Positions 42,194-50,522 of a stretch of DNA of 64,000 bases are shown one piece after another. Below the pieces are notes generated by a model. The model was not told the origin of the DNA. It worked only from the letters and a program-made list of their open reading frames with translations, and did not search any database. Origin of the DNA: an uncultured Clostridia bacterium (GTDB taxonomy: Bacteria > Bacillota > Clostridia > Christensenellales > Borkfalkiaceae); the NCBI GenBank assembly GCA_947625865.1, contig CANQQD010000003.1:1-64000 (forward strand), given 5' to 3'. The translations under genes and the position numbers were made by a program. The first letter of the stretch is position 1; each line of letters opens with the position of its first letter.

Positions 42194-43948
42194 ATGGCAG
42201 TTTCCCGTAAAAGCGTATTGAAACGCATTTTAAAGCAGCTGAAAAATTATAAGCTTTGTCTTGCGGCTACGATCTTTTTCGCGCTCGTTACGGTTGCGGG
42301 CACGCTCTCCGTACCCGTTTTGTTCGGGCAGGTGGTGGACCTCATAGTCAAAGGCAAAACGGATTTTAACGCGATTTGCACTAAGTTTATTATAATAGCC
42401 GCGATAATAGGCGTCACCTGCCTTGCGCAGTGGCTCATGAGTGAAATCAACAACAGGATAACCTATAACGTCATAAAAGATATACGTGAGGAGGCGTTCC
42501 GTCATATCCAGCGGCTGCCGCTCGCTTTTATCGACGCGCATCCGTACGGAGATATCGTCGGCAGGGCAATTGCAGACGTAGATCAGTTTGCCGACGGGCT
42601 TTTGATGGGCTTCACCCAGCTTTTTACGGGTATTTTGACCATATTGGGCACTCTCGTGATAATGCTTGTTATAAATTGGGTAATAGCTCTTGTGGTGGTC
42701 ATAATAACTCCCCTGTCGCTGTTTGTGGCAAAATTTATAGCTTCGCGCACATACAACATGTTCAAAAAAACCTCCGAGGTCCGCGGCGAGCAGACCGCGT
42801 TTATCGACGAAATGATAGGCAACCTTAAAATTGTGCAGGCATTTTCGCACGAGGACGAAAATCTCGAAAGGTTCGACGAGGTCAACGAACGCCTCACAAA
42901 AACTTCTTTGAGATCCATATTCTTCTCGTCGCTCGTAAATCCCGCAACGCGTTTTATAAATTCGATAGTCTATGCCGCGGTTGCGCTGGCGGGCGCGTTG
43001 ATGCTCGTTCTGCAAACTCCGCTGCCACTTGCCTTTTCCGTCGGTGTGCTCACAAGTCTTCTGGCATACGCCAATCAGTACACTAAACCCTTCAACGAGA
43101 TATCGGGCGTCATCACAGAGCTACAGAACGCCATTGCGTGCGCAGGCAGAATTTACGAGGTTATAGACGAGCCCGCCGAAGTTCCCGACAGTCCCTCGGC
43201 GCTTACAATGGATAAAGCCGATGGCTCGGTGGATTTCCGTCATGTATATTTTTCTTACTCCGCCGACAAAAAGCTCATAGAGGATTTTAACCTTAATGTA
43301 AAAGCCGGTCAAAGAATAGCCATAGTCGGACCTACCGGCTGCGGCAAAACAACTCTTATAAACCTTTTAATGCGTTTTTACGATCCCGTTTCGGGCAATA
43401 TTTCGGTGGACGGAAACAATATAACCGATGTTACGCGCAGATCTCTCCGTTCCAACTACGGAATGGTGCTGCAGGATACATGGCTCAAAAACGGCACCGT
43501 CCGCGAAAATATACTTTTGGGCAAACCAAACGCCACCGAGGAGGAGATGGTCGAAGCTGCACGCGCTTCGCACTCGCATAACTTTATAATGCAGCTTTCC
43601 GAAGGCTATGATACTGTGATCGCCGAAGACGGCGGAAACCTTTCGCAGGGTCAGAAACAGCTTCTGTGTATAACAAGAATAATGCTTTCGCTTCCGCCCA
43701 TGCTCATTCTGGACGAGGCTACCTCGTCGATAGATACCCGCACCGAACGGCGCATACAGGACGCGTTTGCCAAGCTGATGTCCGGCAGGACGAGCTTTAT
43801 AGTCGCTCACAGGCTATCCACCATACAGGAAGCCGATTTGATTTTGGTCATGAAGGACGGCTCCGTAATAGAGCAGGGAACGCATGCCGAGCTGCTTGAA
43901 AAGGGCGGTTTTTACTATACTTTATATAACAGTCAATTTGCCATTTAG
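42194..43948 (+). CDS. ABC exporter half-transporter, catalytic partner
   Basis: A 584-residue half transporter, six membrane helices then a nucleotide-binding domain: Walker A GPTGCGKTT (about 377-385), signature NLSQGQKQLL and Walker B MLILDEATSS with the catalytic Glu intact, unlike the preceding gene. LSQGQ in place of LSGGQ is common in this BmrD/YheH-like group. The two make a heterodimeric multidrug-type exporter with one active ATP site. Starts directly after the previous stop; AAAGGA lies upstream. Confidence 0.93.
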   Translation: MAVSRKSVLKRILKQLKNYKLCLAATIFFALVTVAGTLSVPVLFGQVVDLIVKGKTDFNAICTKFIIIAAIIGVTCLAQWLMSEINNRITYNVIKDIREEAFRHIQRLPLAFIDAHPYGDIVGRAIADVDQFADGLLMGFTQLFTGILTILGTLVIMLVINWVIALVVVIITPLSLFVAKFIASRTYNMFKKTSEVRGEQTAFIDEMIGNLKIVQAFSHEDENLERFDEVNERLTKTSLRSIFFSSLVNPATRFINSIVYAAVALAGALMLVLQTPLPLAFSVGVLTSLLAYANQYTKPFNEISGVITELQNAIACAGRIYEVIDEPAEVPDSPSALTMDKADGSVDFRHVYFSYSADKKLIEDFNLNVKAGQRIAIVGPTGCGKTTLINLLMRFYDPVSGNISVDGNNITDVTRRSLRSNYGMVLQDTWLKNGTVRENILLGKPNATEEEMVEAARASHSHNFIMQLSEGYDTVIAEDGGNLSQGQKQLLCITRIMLSLPPMLILDEATSSIDTRTERRIQDAFAKLMSGRTSFIVAHRLSTIQEADLILVMKDGSVIEQGTHAELLEKGGFYYTLYNSQFAI

Positions 43949-43977
43949 CGCACAAAAAATAAATTTAAGGAGTATCT

Positions 43978-45552
43978 ATGCTTCAGGTCAACAACGTATC
44001 GCTCCAATACGGCAGCAAAAAGCTTTTCGAGGACGTCAACCTCAAATTCACCAAGGGCAATTGCTATGGGATAATCGGTGCAAACGGCGCCGGCAAGTCC
44101 ACATTTTTAAAGGTGTTGAGCGGTGAGATCGAACCCAACAAGGGCGACGTTACAATGGATAAAACGGAGAGAATGTCCGTATTACAGCAAAACCAGAACG
44201 CTTTCGACAACGTGCCCGTGCTCCGCGCGGTAATGCTCGGTCATAAGCGTCTCGTGGATATAATGGACGAAAAGGACGCACTATACGCCAAAGCCGACTT
44301 TTCGGAAGAGGACGGCGTCCGCGCGAGCGAGCTCGAGAGCGAGTTCGCGGAGCTCGGAGGCTGGGATGCGGAATATGAGGCGCAGACCCTTTTAAACGCC
44401 CTCGACATAACAGAAGAATACCACAATATATATATGCGCGACCTCGACGCAAAGCTCAAAATCAAGGTTTTGCTTGCGCAGGCTCTCTTTGGCAACCCCG
44501 ATATTTTGCTCCTTGACGAGCCCACGAACAATCTCGACATCAAAACCACCCGCTGGCTTGAAAATTATCTTCTGGACTTTGAAAATACTATAATTATCGT
44601 GTCGCACAACCGGCACTTCCTGAATAAAGTGTGCACCTACATCTGCGACGTCGACTACGGCAAAATAAATATGATGCTCGGCAACTATGATTTCTGGTAT
44701 GAGACCAGCCAGCTTCTTGCCCGCCAGCAGCGCGACCAGAACAAGAAGAACGAACAGCGCGCAAAAGAGCTGCAGGAGTTCATTGCAAGGTTTGCGGCAA
44801 ACGCTTCAAAATCACGGCAGGCGACCTCCCGCAAAAAGGAGCTTGAAAAGCTGACCATTGCCGACTTCAAGCCTTCGTTGCGTAAATATCCCTATATCGA
44901 TTTCAAATTCGAAAAGGAAATAGGCAACGACATTCTGATGGTGGAGGGGCTCACAAAGAAGGGATACTTTGAAAATGTATCCTTCACCGTTCAAAAGGAC
45001 GAAAAGATAGGCATTGTGTCGGACAAGAGCACAACGGTTTCCATGCTCTACGATATTCTCACCGGCAAGGCCGAACCCGATTCGGGCACAATAAAGTGGG
45101 GTAAAACCATCTCGCTTTCCTACTTCCCCGAAAACAACAACGAATATTTTCAGGGCTGCGAATTGACGCTTGTCGACTGGCTTTCGCAGTTTTCCTCCGA
45201 CCATTACGAGGAGTATCTCCGCGGCTGGCTCGGCAGAATGTTATTCTCCGGCGAAGAGGCGCTAAAGCGGGCAAAGGTGCTTTCGGGCGGCGAAAAAGTC
45301 CGCTGTATGCTCGCAAAAATGATGCTTGAGGGCGGCAACTTCCTTATTTTCGACGAGCCCACCAACCACCTCGATCTCGAATCCATAACCGCTCTCAACA
45401 ACGGCATGAAAAACTTCCGCGGCTGTATGCTGTTTACCTCGCACGATCAGGAGCTTATGAATACCGTTGCAAACAGGATAATAGAGATCAACGGCACCAA
45501 GGTTTTCGACAAGACCGTCACCTACGACGAATATCTCGACTTGACCACCTGA
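43978..45552 (+). CDS. ykpA: ABC-F family ATPase, YkpA-like
   Basis: A 524-residue soluble protein with two ABC domains and no membrane segments, close to Bacillus YkpA throughout (GNCYGIIGANGAGKST, GNYDFWYETSQL, the linker FAANASKSRQATSRKK). ABC-F proteins act on ribosomes. In domain 1 the signature LSGGE is replaced by LDAKL, while Walker B LLLDEPTNNLD is intact. In domain 2 the Walker A is degenerate (VSDKSTTVSML, no GKT), but LSGGEKVR and FDEPTNHLD are kept. The weak second Walker A is also seen in the Bacillus protein; the changed first signature is more unusual. TAAGGAG precedes the ATG. Confidence 0.92.
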   Translation: MLQVNNVSLQYGSKKLFEDVNLKFTKGNCYGIIGANGAGKSTFLKVLSGEIEPNKGDVTMDKTERMSVLQQNQNAFDNVPVLRAVMLGHKRLVDIMDEKDALYAKADFSEEDGVRASELESEFAELGGWDAEYEAQTLLNALDITEEYHNIYMRDLDAKLKIKVLLAQALFGNPDILLLDEPTNNLDIKTTRWLENYLLDFENTIIIVSHNRHFLNKVCTYICDVDYGKINMMLGNYDFWYETSQLLARQQRDQNKKNEQRAKELQEFIARFAANASKSRQATSRKKELEKLTIADFKPSLRKYPYIDFKFEKEIGNDILMVEGLTKKGYFENVSFTVQKDEKIGIVSDKSTTVSMLYDILTGKAEPDSGTIKWGKTISLSYFPENNNEYFQGCELTLVDWLSQFSSDHYEEYLRGWLGRMLFSGEEALKRAKVLSGGEKVRCMLAKMMLEGGNFLIFDEPTNHLDLESITALNNGMKNFRGCMLFTSHDQELMNTVANRIIEINGTKVFDKTVTYDEYLDLTT

Positions 45553-45636
45553 AAGCCCAATCTACATTTTTGTACAAAATAAGACAAAATAACATAAATT
45601 ATTCAAAAATTAATATTGAATATTTTACAATATTCC

Positions 45637-45665
45637 TTTACTTTTTCAAAAAAACATTGTATAAT
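45637..45665 (+). promoter_or_regulatory. spo0A promoter
   Basis: TTTACT (45637-45642), 17 bases, TATAAT (45660-45665). Upstream is an AT-rich stretch with TTTTGTACAAAA (45569-45580). I did not find a clear 0A box. Confidence 0.6.
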
Positions 45666-45700
45666 GCTGTTGTAAACCAAAAAAGAAGGGGTTAAAAACG

Positions 45701-46471
45701 ATGAAAACAGCGAATATAGCAATTTTTGAAAATAATGAGGAATTTCTTAACGAATTGAAAAGCTACATAGAGAGCGTGGACGGGTTTAACGTCTGTGCGG
45801 CTACATCCAACGGCAACACGGCTATCGATCTTCTTACGCATGCCAAGCCGGACGTAGCTATCGTGGATCTTGTGTTGAGCGGCAAGGACGGATTGAGCGT
45901 GCTGAAGTACATAAAGAGCGCCAATCTTCCGTGCATACCGATTGCGATCGGCAGCTATCTCGAGGATAAAATAATAAATTCCGCCATAGAGAGCGGAGCG
46001 GTATATTATCTCGTGAAGCCTGTGGATCCAGAAACGGTTGTCGATAGGATCCGCGACCTTACCGAGGAGCGCACGGTGGATTATAAAATAAGCGCCAACG
46101 TTCGGGACAGGCGCAAAATCAATTCCTTGGATGAAAAGATAAGCAATATCTTCGTAACTATCGGCGTTCCTCCGCATATCAAGGGCTACAAGTACCTCCG
46201 CGAAGGCATAAAGATGACGGTGGAGGACCAAAGCATCATAAACAGGGTGACCAAGGAACTCTATCCAAAGATCGCCGAAAAATTTCAGACGTCCGCAAGC
46301 AAGGTGGAAAGGGCTATACGCCATGCAATAGAAGTGGCGTGGAATAAGGGCAGGACGGACGCCGTAAGTTCCATTTTCGGGGCAAAGGTCTATATAGGCA
46401 ACGAGCGTCCCACAAACAGCGAGTTTATCGCCCTTGTTGCGGACAAACTTCTTTTGGAATCGCTTGAATAA
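45701..46471 (+). CDS. spo0A: Stage 0 sporulation protein A (divergent receiver)
   Basis: A 256-residue response regulator. The C-terminal DNA-binding domain is clearly Spo0A: GVPPHIKGYKYLREGI, VTKELYPKIAEKF, VERAIRHAIEVAW and PTNSEFIALVADKL. The N-terminal receiver keeps the phosphoacceptor Asp56 (VAIVD) and Lys106 (VKP), but the acidic pair is E10-N11 rather than Asp-Asp, and the Thr/Ser switch position reads IAIG. The receiver may thus be phosphorylated weakly or sense differently. Spo0A starts sporulation in Firmicutes; here it is monocistronic with its own promoter and terminator. AAGGGG precedes the ATG. Confidence 0.95.
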   Translation: MKTANIAIFENNEEFLNELKSYIESVDGFNVCAATSNGNTAIDLLTHAKPDVAIVDLVLSGKDGLSVLKYIKSANLPCIPIAIGSYLEDKIINSAIESGAVYYLVKPVDPETVVDRIRDLTEERTVDYKISANVRDRRKINSLDEKISNIFVTIGVPPHIKGYKYLREGIKMTVEDQSIINRVTKELYPKIAEKFQTSASKVERAIRHAIEVAWNKGRTDAVSSIFGAKVYIGNERPTNSEFIALVADKLLLESLE

Positions 46472-46475
46472 CAAC

Positions 46476-46506
46476 AAAACAGCGGAGAGAAATTCTCCGC
46501 TGTTTT
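46476..46506 (+). terminator. spo0A terminator (bidirectional)
   Basis: A 13-bp stem (46476-46488 with 46494-46506, AAAACAGCGGAGA) with loop GAAAT; T runs on both strands. It overlaps the stop of the convergent XRE gene. Confidence 0.88.
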
Positions 46507-46997
46507 TACAGTGTAATCAAAGTGTAGATTATAACGCCCGCCAAAACCGCCAAAATTATCAGCCGTGAAATTATATAAGGCAAAATAACCTTTTTTGCCT
46601 CCGCACGCCTGTATTTTGGGCGGGATAAAAACGCAAACACTACGTAGCCCGCCGTAGCCGCGCAGCTTCCTATCGCAAAATATTTATTTGCGGCAAAATA
46701 AGCTGCAAGGGTAAAGCCCACAGTAAGGGCAAGAAAGACAATTGCAATAACATAAAATGTTCTCGCCCGTTTTTCGTCGGCGAGCTTTTTGCTCTGCACG
46801 TCTTCGTCCGAAATCAAGCTGTCAAGGCTCACCCCGAAAAGTTCGGCAATTTCCTTTAAGGTGTCTATGGCGGGCAAGCCCCTGCCAGTTTCCCATTTGG
46901 ATACGGCTGTGCGCGTAACGTAGAGTTTATCTGCAAGCTGTTCCTGTGTGAGCCCGTTTTCCGTTCTCAGTTTTTTAATTTTTTCACCGAAAGTCAT
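46506..46997 (-). CDS. XRE regulator with C-terminal membrane helices
   Basis: A 163-residue protein. The N-terminal HTH is FGEKIKKLRTENGLTQEQLADKLYVTRTAVSKWETGRGLP (about 3-42), followed by a linker and three hydrophobic helices (about 79-97, 102-124, 138-160). This HTH plus membrane arrangement is common in Firmicutes and often controls nearby membrane or resistance genes. The start at 46997 has GGAGG upstream. It precedes no other gene on its strand; a small membrane protein gene lies behind it with a gap of about 180 bases. Confidence 0.88.
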   Translation of the reverse strand: MTFGEKIKKLRTENGLTQEQLADKLYVTRTAVSKWETGRGLPAIDTLKEIAELFGVSLDSLISDEDVQSKKLADEKRARTFYVIAIVFLALTVGFTLAAYFAANKYFAIGSCAATAGYVVFAFLSRPKYRRAEAKKVILPYIISRLIILAVLAGVIIYTLITL

Positions 46998-47175
46998 AGC
47001 TTTTGCCTCCTTCCGATAAAAATTATAACCGCCGCACGCAGGAAAAGCAAGACACTCTCTTTCACATAGCGCAATTCTACCGAAAGTAGAAGGCTCACAC
47101 ATATTATCGCCGTACTTGACAGCCCGGGCTTGTTGTAAAATACATCTAAGAAAAGATATTTTGTTTTAAGTTCTT

Positions 47176-47583
47176 TTAAATATTGAAAATATCGTTTTCA
47201 TTCGGGTTGTCCGGATATTGATTTTTATTCTTTTTCGATAAGACGATTTTTTTGACGGTATTTATATACCACAATATTCCCGTTATGGGGGATACGAGCA
47301 GACTCAATACAAGGATTCCGCCGCCGCTCGCAATTACACCGATGCGTGCTCCGTCCCTGAAAGCCTGCTCGGGGGATTTGCCTCCGAAATATTTTATTGC
47401 CAACTGCACGTCAAAAAGCATGGAAGGAATGATAAAAAACGCCCAGGAAACGACAATTACCATTGACGTAACTCTATATGCGTCGGGGATAAAAGTCGGG
47501 TCGAGAAGGTATAGTAAAACGGTTAAGCCCGCAAGTGTAATGCAAATTGTCAAAACAATCAATAATTGTTTTATTTTGTTCAT
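47176..47583 (-). CDS. Small membrane protein, unknown
   Basis: A 135-residue protein with about four hydrophobic segments (about 5-25, 38-58, 78-97, 100-115) and a basic, Asn-rich tail. I do not recognise a family. The ATG at 47583 has CGGAG 6 bases upstream, better than the longer reading from 47676. It lies upstream of the HTH-membrane regulator on the same strand, so a joint transcript is possible, though the gap is about 180 bases. Confidence 0.65.
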   Translation of the reverse strand: MNKIKQLLIVLTICITLAGLTVLLYLLDPTFIPDAYRVTSMVIVVSWAFFIIPSMLFDVQLAIKYFGGKSPEQAFRDGARIGVIASGGGILVLSLLVSPITGILWYINTVKKIVLSKKNKNQYPDNPNENDIFNI

Positions 47584-47698
47584 TAAGTTCTCCGCCAAAT
47601 TGAAATTTATTTCGCACTTCACCGTTAAATTTCTGTTTGTCGCTATAATTATACCATAAAACATTGGAAAACGCAAATTCTTCCATAAAGCAAAATAG

Positions 47699-47735
47699 CC
47701 CGAACTTATCTTTTTCGAAAAAGAAGTTCAAGCTA
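47699..47735 (-). terminator. Terminator of tRNA-Leu
   Basis: On the minus strand an imperfect stem GAACTTCTTTTTCG / AAAAAGATAAGTTC, followed by GGGCTATTTT, shortly after the tRNA 3' end. Confidence 0.65.
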
Positions 47736-47743
47736 TTAAAACT

Positions 47744-47826
47744 TGGTGCGGACGAAGGGACTTGAACCCCCATGGTCTCCCACAGGAACCTGAAACCTGC
47801 GCGTCTGCCAATTTCGCCACGTCCGC
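47744..47826 (-). tRNA. tRNA-Leu (CAG)
   Basis: The minus strand folds as a type II tRNA of 83 bases with encoded CCA: acceptor GCGGACG with CGTCCGC, D arm with TTGGCAGA, anticodon loop TTCAGGT (CAG, reading CUG), a variable arm TGGGAGACCA and T arm GGGGGTTCAAGTCCC. The G at the 3' side of the acceptor pairs fully. Confidence 0.95.
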
Positions 47827-47838
47827 AAAATCAAGTGA

Positions 47839-47867
47839 ATTATAATAGATTTCCGCGCCTTTGTCAA
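47839..47867 (-). promoter_or_regulatory. tRNA-Leu promoter
   Basis: On the minus strand TTGACA (47867-47862), 17 bases, TATAAT (47844-47839). Confidence 0.85.
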
Positions 47868-47952
47868 GTAATAACAGGATCAAAGGTGCAATTTTTATTA
47901 TTAAACGAACGCACCGCTTTTTTAAAACGCAAAAAAACTGTTTTATAAATTC

Positions 47953-47981
47953 TTGCAATTATGTATATATATTGATATAAT
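47953..47981 (+). promoter_or_regulatory. Promoter of the small-protein/nfnAB operon, near-leaderless start
   Basis: TTGCAA (47953-47958), 17 bases, TATAAT (47976-47981). Start near 47988, four bases before ATG 47992; no Shine-Dalgarno. Confidence 0.72.
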
Positions 47982-47991
47982 ATTTTTAATT

Positions 47992-48258
47992 ATGGTAGAT
48001 ATGTATTATTTCGCGGCGGTAGAGTTCGTTGACGATCCCAACGTCGTCGGCTTAACCTATTGGTATCTCTGCGACTTTGAAGAGGTGGCGGTAGGCGATA
48101 TTGTTACCGCGCCATTGGGCAGACATAATCATCTTCAGGACGGCGTTGTCCGAAAAACGCTGCATGCCACAGAATTTGACGCGCCCTTTCCGTTCTACCT
48201 GATAAAACGTGTTAAAGGCTATAAAAAGGTTTTGGATAATGTACAAAATAATAACTAA
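47992..48258 (+). CDS. Small protein resembling the PriA N-terminal domain
   Basis: An 88-residue soluble protein. The stretch AVGDIVTAPLGRHNHLQDGVVRK resembles the G-D-x-V-x-x-P-x-G-R core of the PriA 3'-end-binding domain, but nothing else of PriA is present, and I treat the link as weak. It heads a transcript with nfnA and nfnB, whose start lies 20 bases inside this gene, so translation is likely coupled. The predicted mRNA leader is four bases. Function unknown; a role in nucleic-acid binding or nfn control is speculation. Confidence 0.7.
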   Translation: MVDMYYFAAVEFVDDPNVVGLTYWYLCDFEEVAVGDIVTAPLGRHNHLQDGVVRKTLHATEFDAPFPFYLIKRVKGYKKVLDNVQNNN

Positions 48259-49081
48259 GAGAGAGCTGAATCCTACCGTCACGATGATGGATATTTATGC
48301 ACCGCTCGTCGCAAAAAAGGCGCAGGCGGGACAGTTTATCATACTCCGCGTCGATTCCGACGGGGAAAGGATACCCCTTACCGTTGCGGGCTACGACCGC
48401 GAAAAGGGAACGGTTGAAATTATTTTCCAGATAGTCGGCGGGACCACAATGCGCCTCAACCAAAAGAATGAGGGCGAATTTATCGCCGATTTTGTGGGAC
48501 CCCTCGGCTGCGCAACAAAAACCGAAGGACTTAAAAAGGTCTGCATAGTTGGCGGCGGCGTGGGCTGTGCGATAGCGCTTCCCGTAGCGCGCAAGCTTCA
48601 TGAGCAGGGCGCCGAGGTACACTCCATAATAGGCTTCAGAAACAAGGATCTGCTGATTTTGGAGGAGGAATTTAAGGCTGCTTCAAATAAACTCACCGTA
48701 ATGACCGACGACGGCAGCTACGGAAGGCAGGGCGTTGTGACCGTGCCGTTGAAGGAGGCTATAGAGAGCGGCGAGCATTACGACGAGGTGATAGCAATAG
48801 GGCCGCTTATCATGATGAAGTGCGTAGTTGCAACCACAAAACCGTATAATATCCCCACAACCGTTTCCATGAACCCCATAATGATAGACGGCACCGGCAT
48901 GTGCGGCGGTTGCCGCCTGACGGTGGGAGGAAAGACCAGATTTGCCTGCGTCGACGGTCCCGATTTCAACGGTTTCGAAGTCGATTTCGACGAGGCAATG
49001 GCTCGATCCTCAATGTATGCCGACTTTGAAAAACGCGAAAGAGAGGGGCTTTGCAATCTGTTTAAAAAGGAGGCTGACTGA
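48239..49081 (+). CDS. nfnA: NADH-dependent ferredoxin:NADP oxidoreductase subunit A
   Basis: A 280-residue FAD/NAD-binding subunit with a ferredoxin-reductase fold. MYKIITKRELNPTVTMMDIYAP starts as in NfnA; GQFIILR and ERIPLTVAGYD bind FAD, CIVGGGVGCAIALPVARKL binds NAD, and the C-terminal CGGCR (with the later ACVDGP) ligates the 2Fe-2S cluster. Nfn bifurcates electrons from two NADPH to ferredoxin and NAD, or the reverse, in anaerobes. It overlaps the previous gene by 20 bases and ends in TGATG with nfnB. Confidence 0.93.
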   Translation: MYKIITKRELNPTVTMMDIYAPLVAKKAQAGQFIILRVDSDGERIPLTVAGYDREKGTVEIIFQIVGGTTMRLNQKNEGEFIADFVGPLGCATKTEGLKKVCIVGGGVGCAIALPVARKLHEQGAEVHSIIGFRNKDLLILEEEFKAASNKLTVMTDDGSYGRQGVVTVPLKEAIESGEHYDEVIAIGPLIMMKCVVATTKPYNIPTTVSMNPIMIDGTGMCGGCRLTVGGKTRFACVDGPDFNGFEVDFDEAMARSSMYADFEKREREGLCNLFKKEAD

Positions 49082-50493
49082 TGGCGCTTCAACCTGAAAA
49101 ACACCGGATGCCCGTACAGAGCCCCGAGCTGCGCGCACACAATTTCAAGGAAGTCGCTCTCGGCTACGACGAGGAAACAGCCGTATCCGAAGCCCTGCGT
49201 TGCTTAAACTGCAAAAACCGTCCCTGTGTAGAGGGCTGTCCCGTAAATATTTCCATTCTGGAATTTATATCAAAAATCAGGAGCAGGGACTTCGAGGGCG
49301 CATACAAGGTAATTTCCGACAGCTCGTCGCTCCCCGCGGTGTGCGGCAGAGTTTGTCCGCAGGAGACGCAATGCGAGAGCAAATGTACGCTCGGAATCAA
49401 GTTCGAGCCCGTCGGAATAGGCAGGCTCGAGCGCTTTGTCGCCGACTATCATAACGCAAATTACAGCGGCGGGATAGAATTGCCTGTTCCCAACGGTCAT
49501 AGAGTGGCGGTTGTCGGTTCGGGGCCTTCGGGGCTGACCTGCGCCGGAGACCTTGCAAAGAAGGGATATAAGGTTACCGTTTTCGAAGCCCTGCATCTTG
49601 CCGGCGGAGTGCTCGTATATGGAATACCCGAGTTCCGTTTGCCGAAAGAAATAGTAAAAAAAGAGGTTGAGATCCTCACAAAATACGGCGTGGACGTCCA
49701 GACGAACGTTGTAATAGGCAAAACGCTTACCGTCGACGAGTTGTTCGACGACGGTTTCGAGGCAGTATTCATAGGCAGCGGCGCGGGCTTGCCGAGATTT
49801 ATGGGCATACCCGGCGAATCGCTGAAGGGCGTATATTCCGCAAATGAATTTTTAACGCGCTCCAATCTCATGAAAGCCTATCTGGACGGCGCGCATACGC
49901 CGATAATGCATGCAAAAAAAGTGGCGGTAGTCGGCGGCGGAAACGTCGCAATGGACGCTGCCCGCACGGCTTTAAGGTTGGGCGCCGAGGTTTACATAGT
50001 CTACCGCCGCTCGATGGATGAACTGCCCGCCAGGAAAGAGGAGGTCGGGCATGCCGAAGAGGAGGGGATCAAATTCGAGCTTTTGAGAAATCCCGTTGAA
50101 ATTCTCGGCTTTGACGATCCGCAGGACCGCCGTAATCCCAAGAACGGCTTTGTAACGGGCTTGAAGGTCATAAAGTGCGAACTCGGCGAACCCGACGAAA
50201 AGGGCCGCCGCCGTCCCGTGGAAATTCCCGGCAGCGAGTATGTTATACCTGTAGATTGCGTAATTATGGCAATAGGTACAAGCCCCAACCCGCTCATAAA
50301 AAACACCACTGCGGGACTTGAGGTCAACCGCCACGGCGGGATCGTGGTTGAGGAGAGCACGGGCAAGACCTCCAAAGAGGGGGTATATGCGGGCGGCGAC
50401 GCCGTTACGGGCGCGGCTACCGTTATTCTTGCCATGGGTGCGGGTAAAGCCGCCGCAAGGGCAATTGACGAATATCTTTCCTCCAAGACATAA
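49081..50493 (+). CDS. nfnB: NADH-dependent ferredoxin:NADP oxidoreductase subunit B
   Basis: A 470-residue flavoprotein of the glutamate-synthase small-subunit type. The N-terminal part (about 30-110) has the Cys motifs for two 4Fe-4S clusters (LRCLNCKNRPCVEGCP and VCGRVCPQETQCESKC), then FAD-binding VAVVGSGPSGLTCAGDLAKKG and NADP-binding VAVVGGGNVAMDAARTALRLG. Paired with nfnA it is the NfnB subunit rather than GltD, because no GltB large subunit is present. The operon ends before a separate small gene. Confidence 0.93.
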   Translation: MALQPEKHRMPVQSPELRAHNFKEVALGYDEETAVSEALRCLNCKNRPCVEGCPVNISILEFISKIRSRDFEGAYKVISDSSSLPAVCGRVCPQETQCESKCTLGIKFEPVGIGRLERFVADYHNANYSGGIELPVPNGHRVAVVGSGPSGLTCAGDLAKKGYKVTVFEALHLAGGVLVYGIPEFRLPKEIVKKEVEILTKYGVDVQTNVVIGKTLTVDELFDDGFEAVFIGSGAGLPRFMGIPGESLKGVYSANEFLTRSNLMKAYLDGAHTPIMHAKKVAVVGGGNVAMDAARTALRLGAEVYIVYRRSMDELPARKEEVGHAEEEGIKFELLRNPVEILGFDDPQDRRNPKNGFVTGLKVIKCELGEPDEKGRRRPVEIPGSEYVIPVDCVIMAIGTSPNPLIKNTTAGLEVNRHGGIVVEESTGKTSKEGVYAGGDAVTGAATVILAMGAGKAAARAIDEYLSSKT

Positions 50494-50522
50494 AAATCAC
50501 AAACTGTAAAAAAATAGTATAT

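Noticed and set aside
49081..50493. Glutamate synthase small subunit (gltD) as the identity of nfnB
   Set aside because: No GltB gene adjoins it, while an NfnA partner overlaps it directly.
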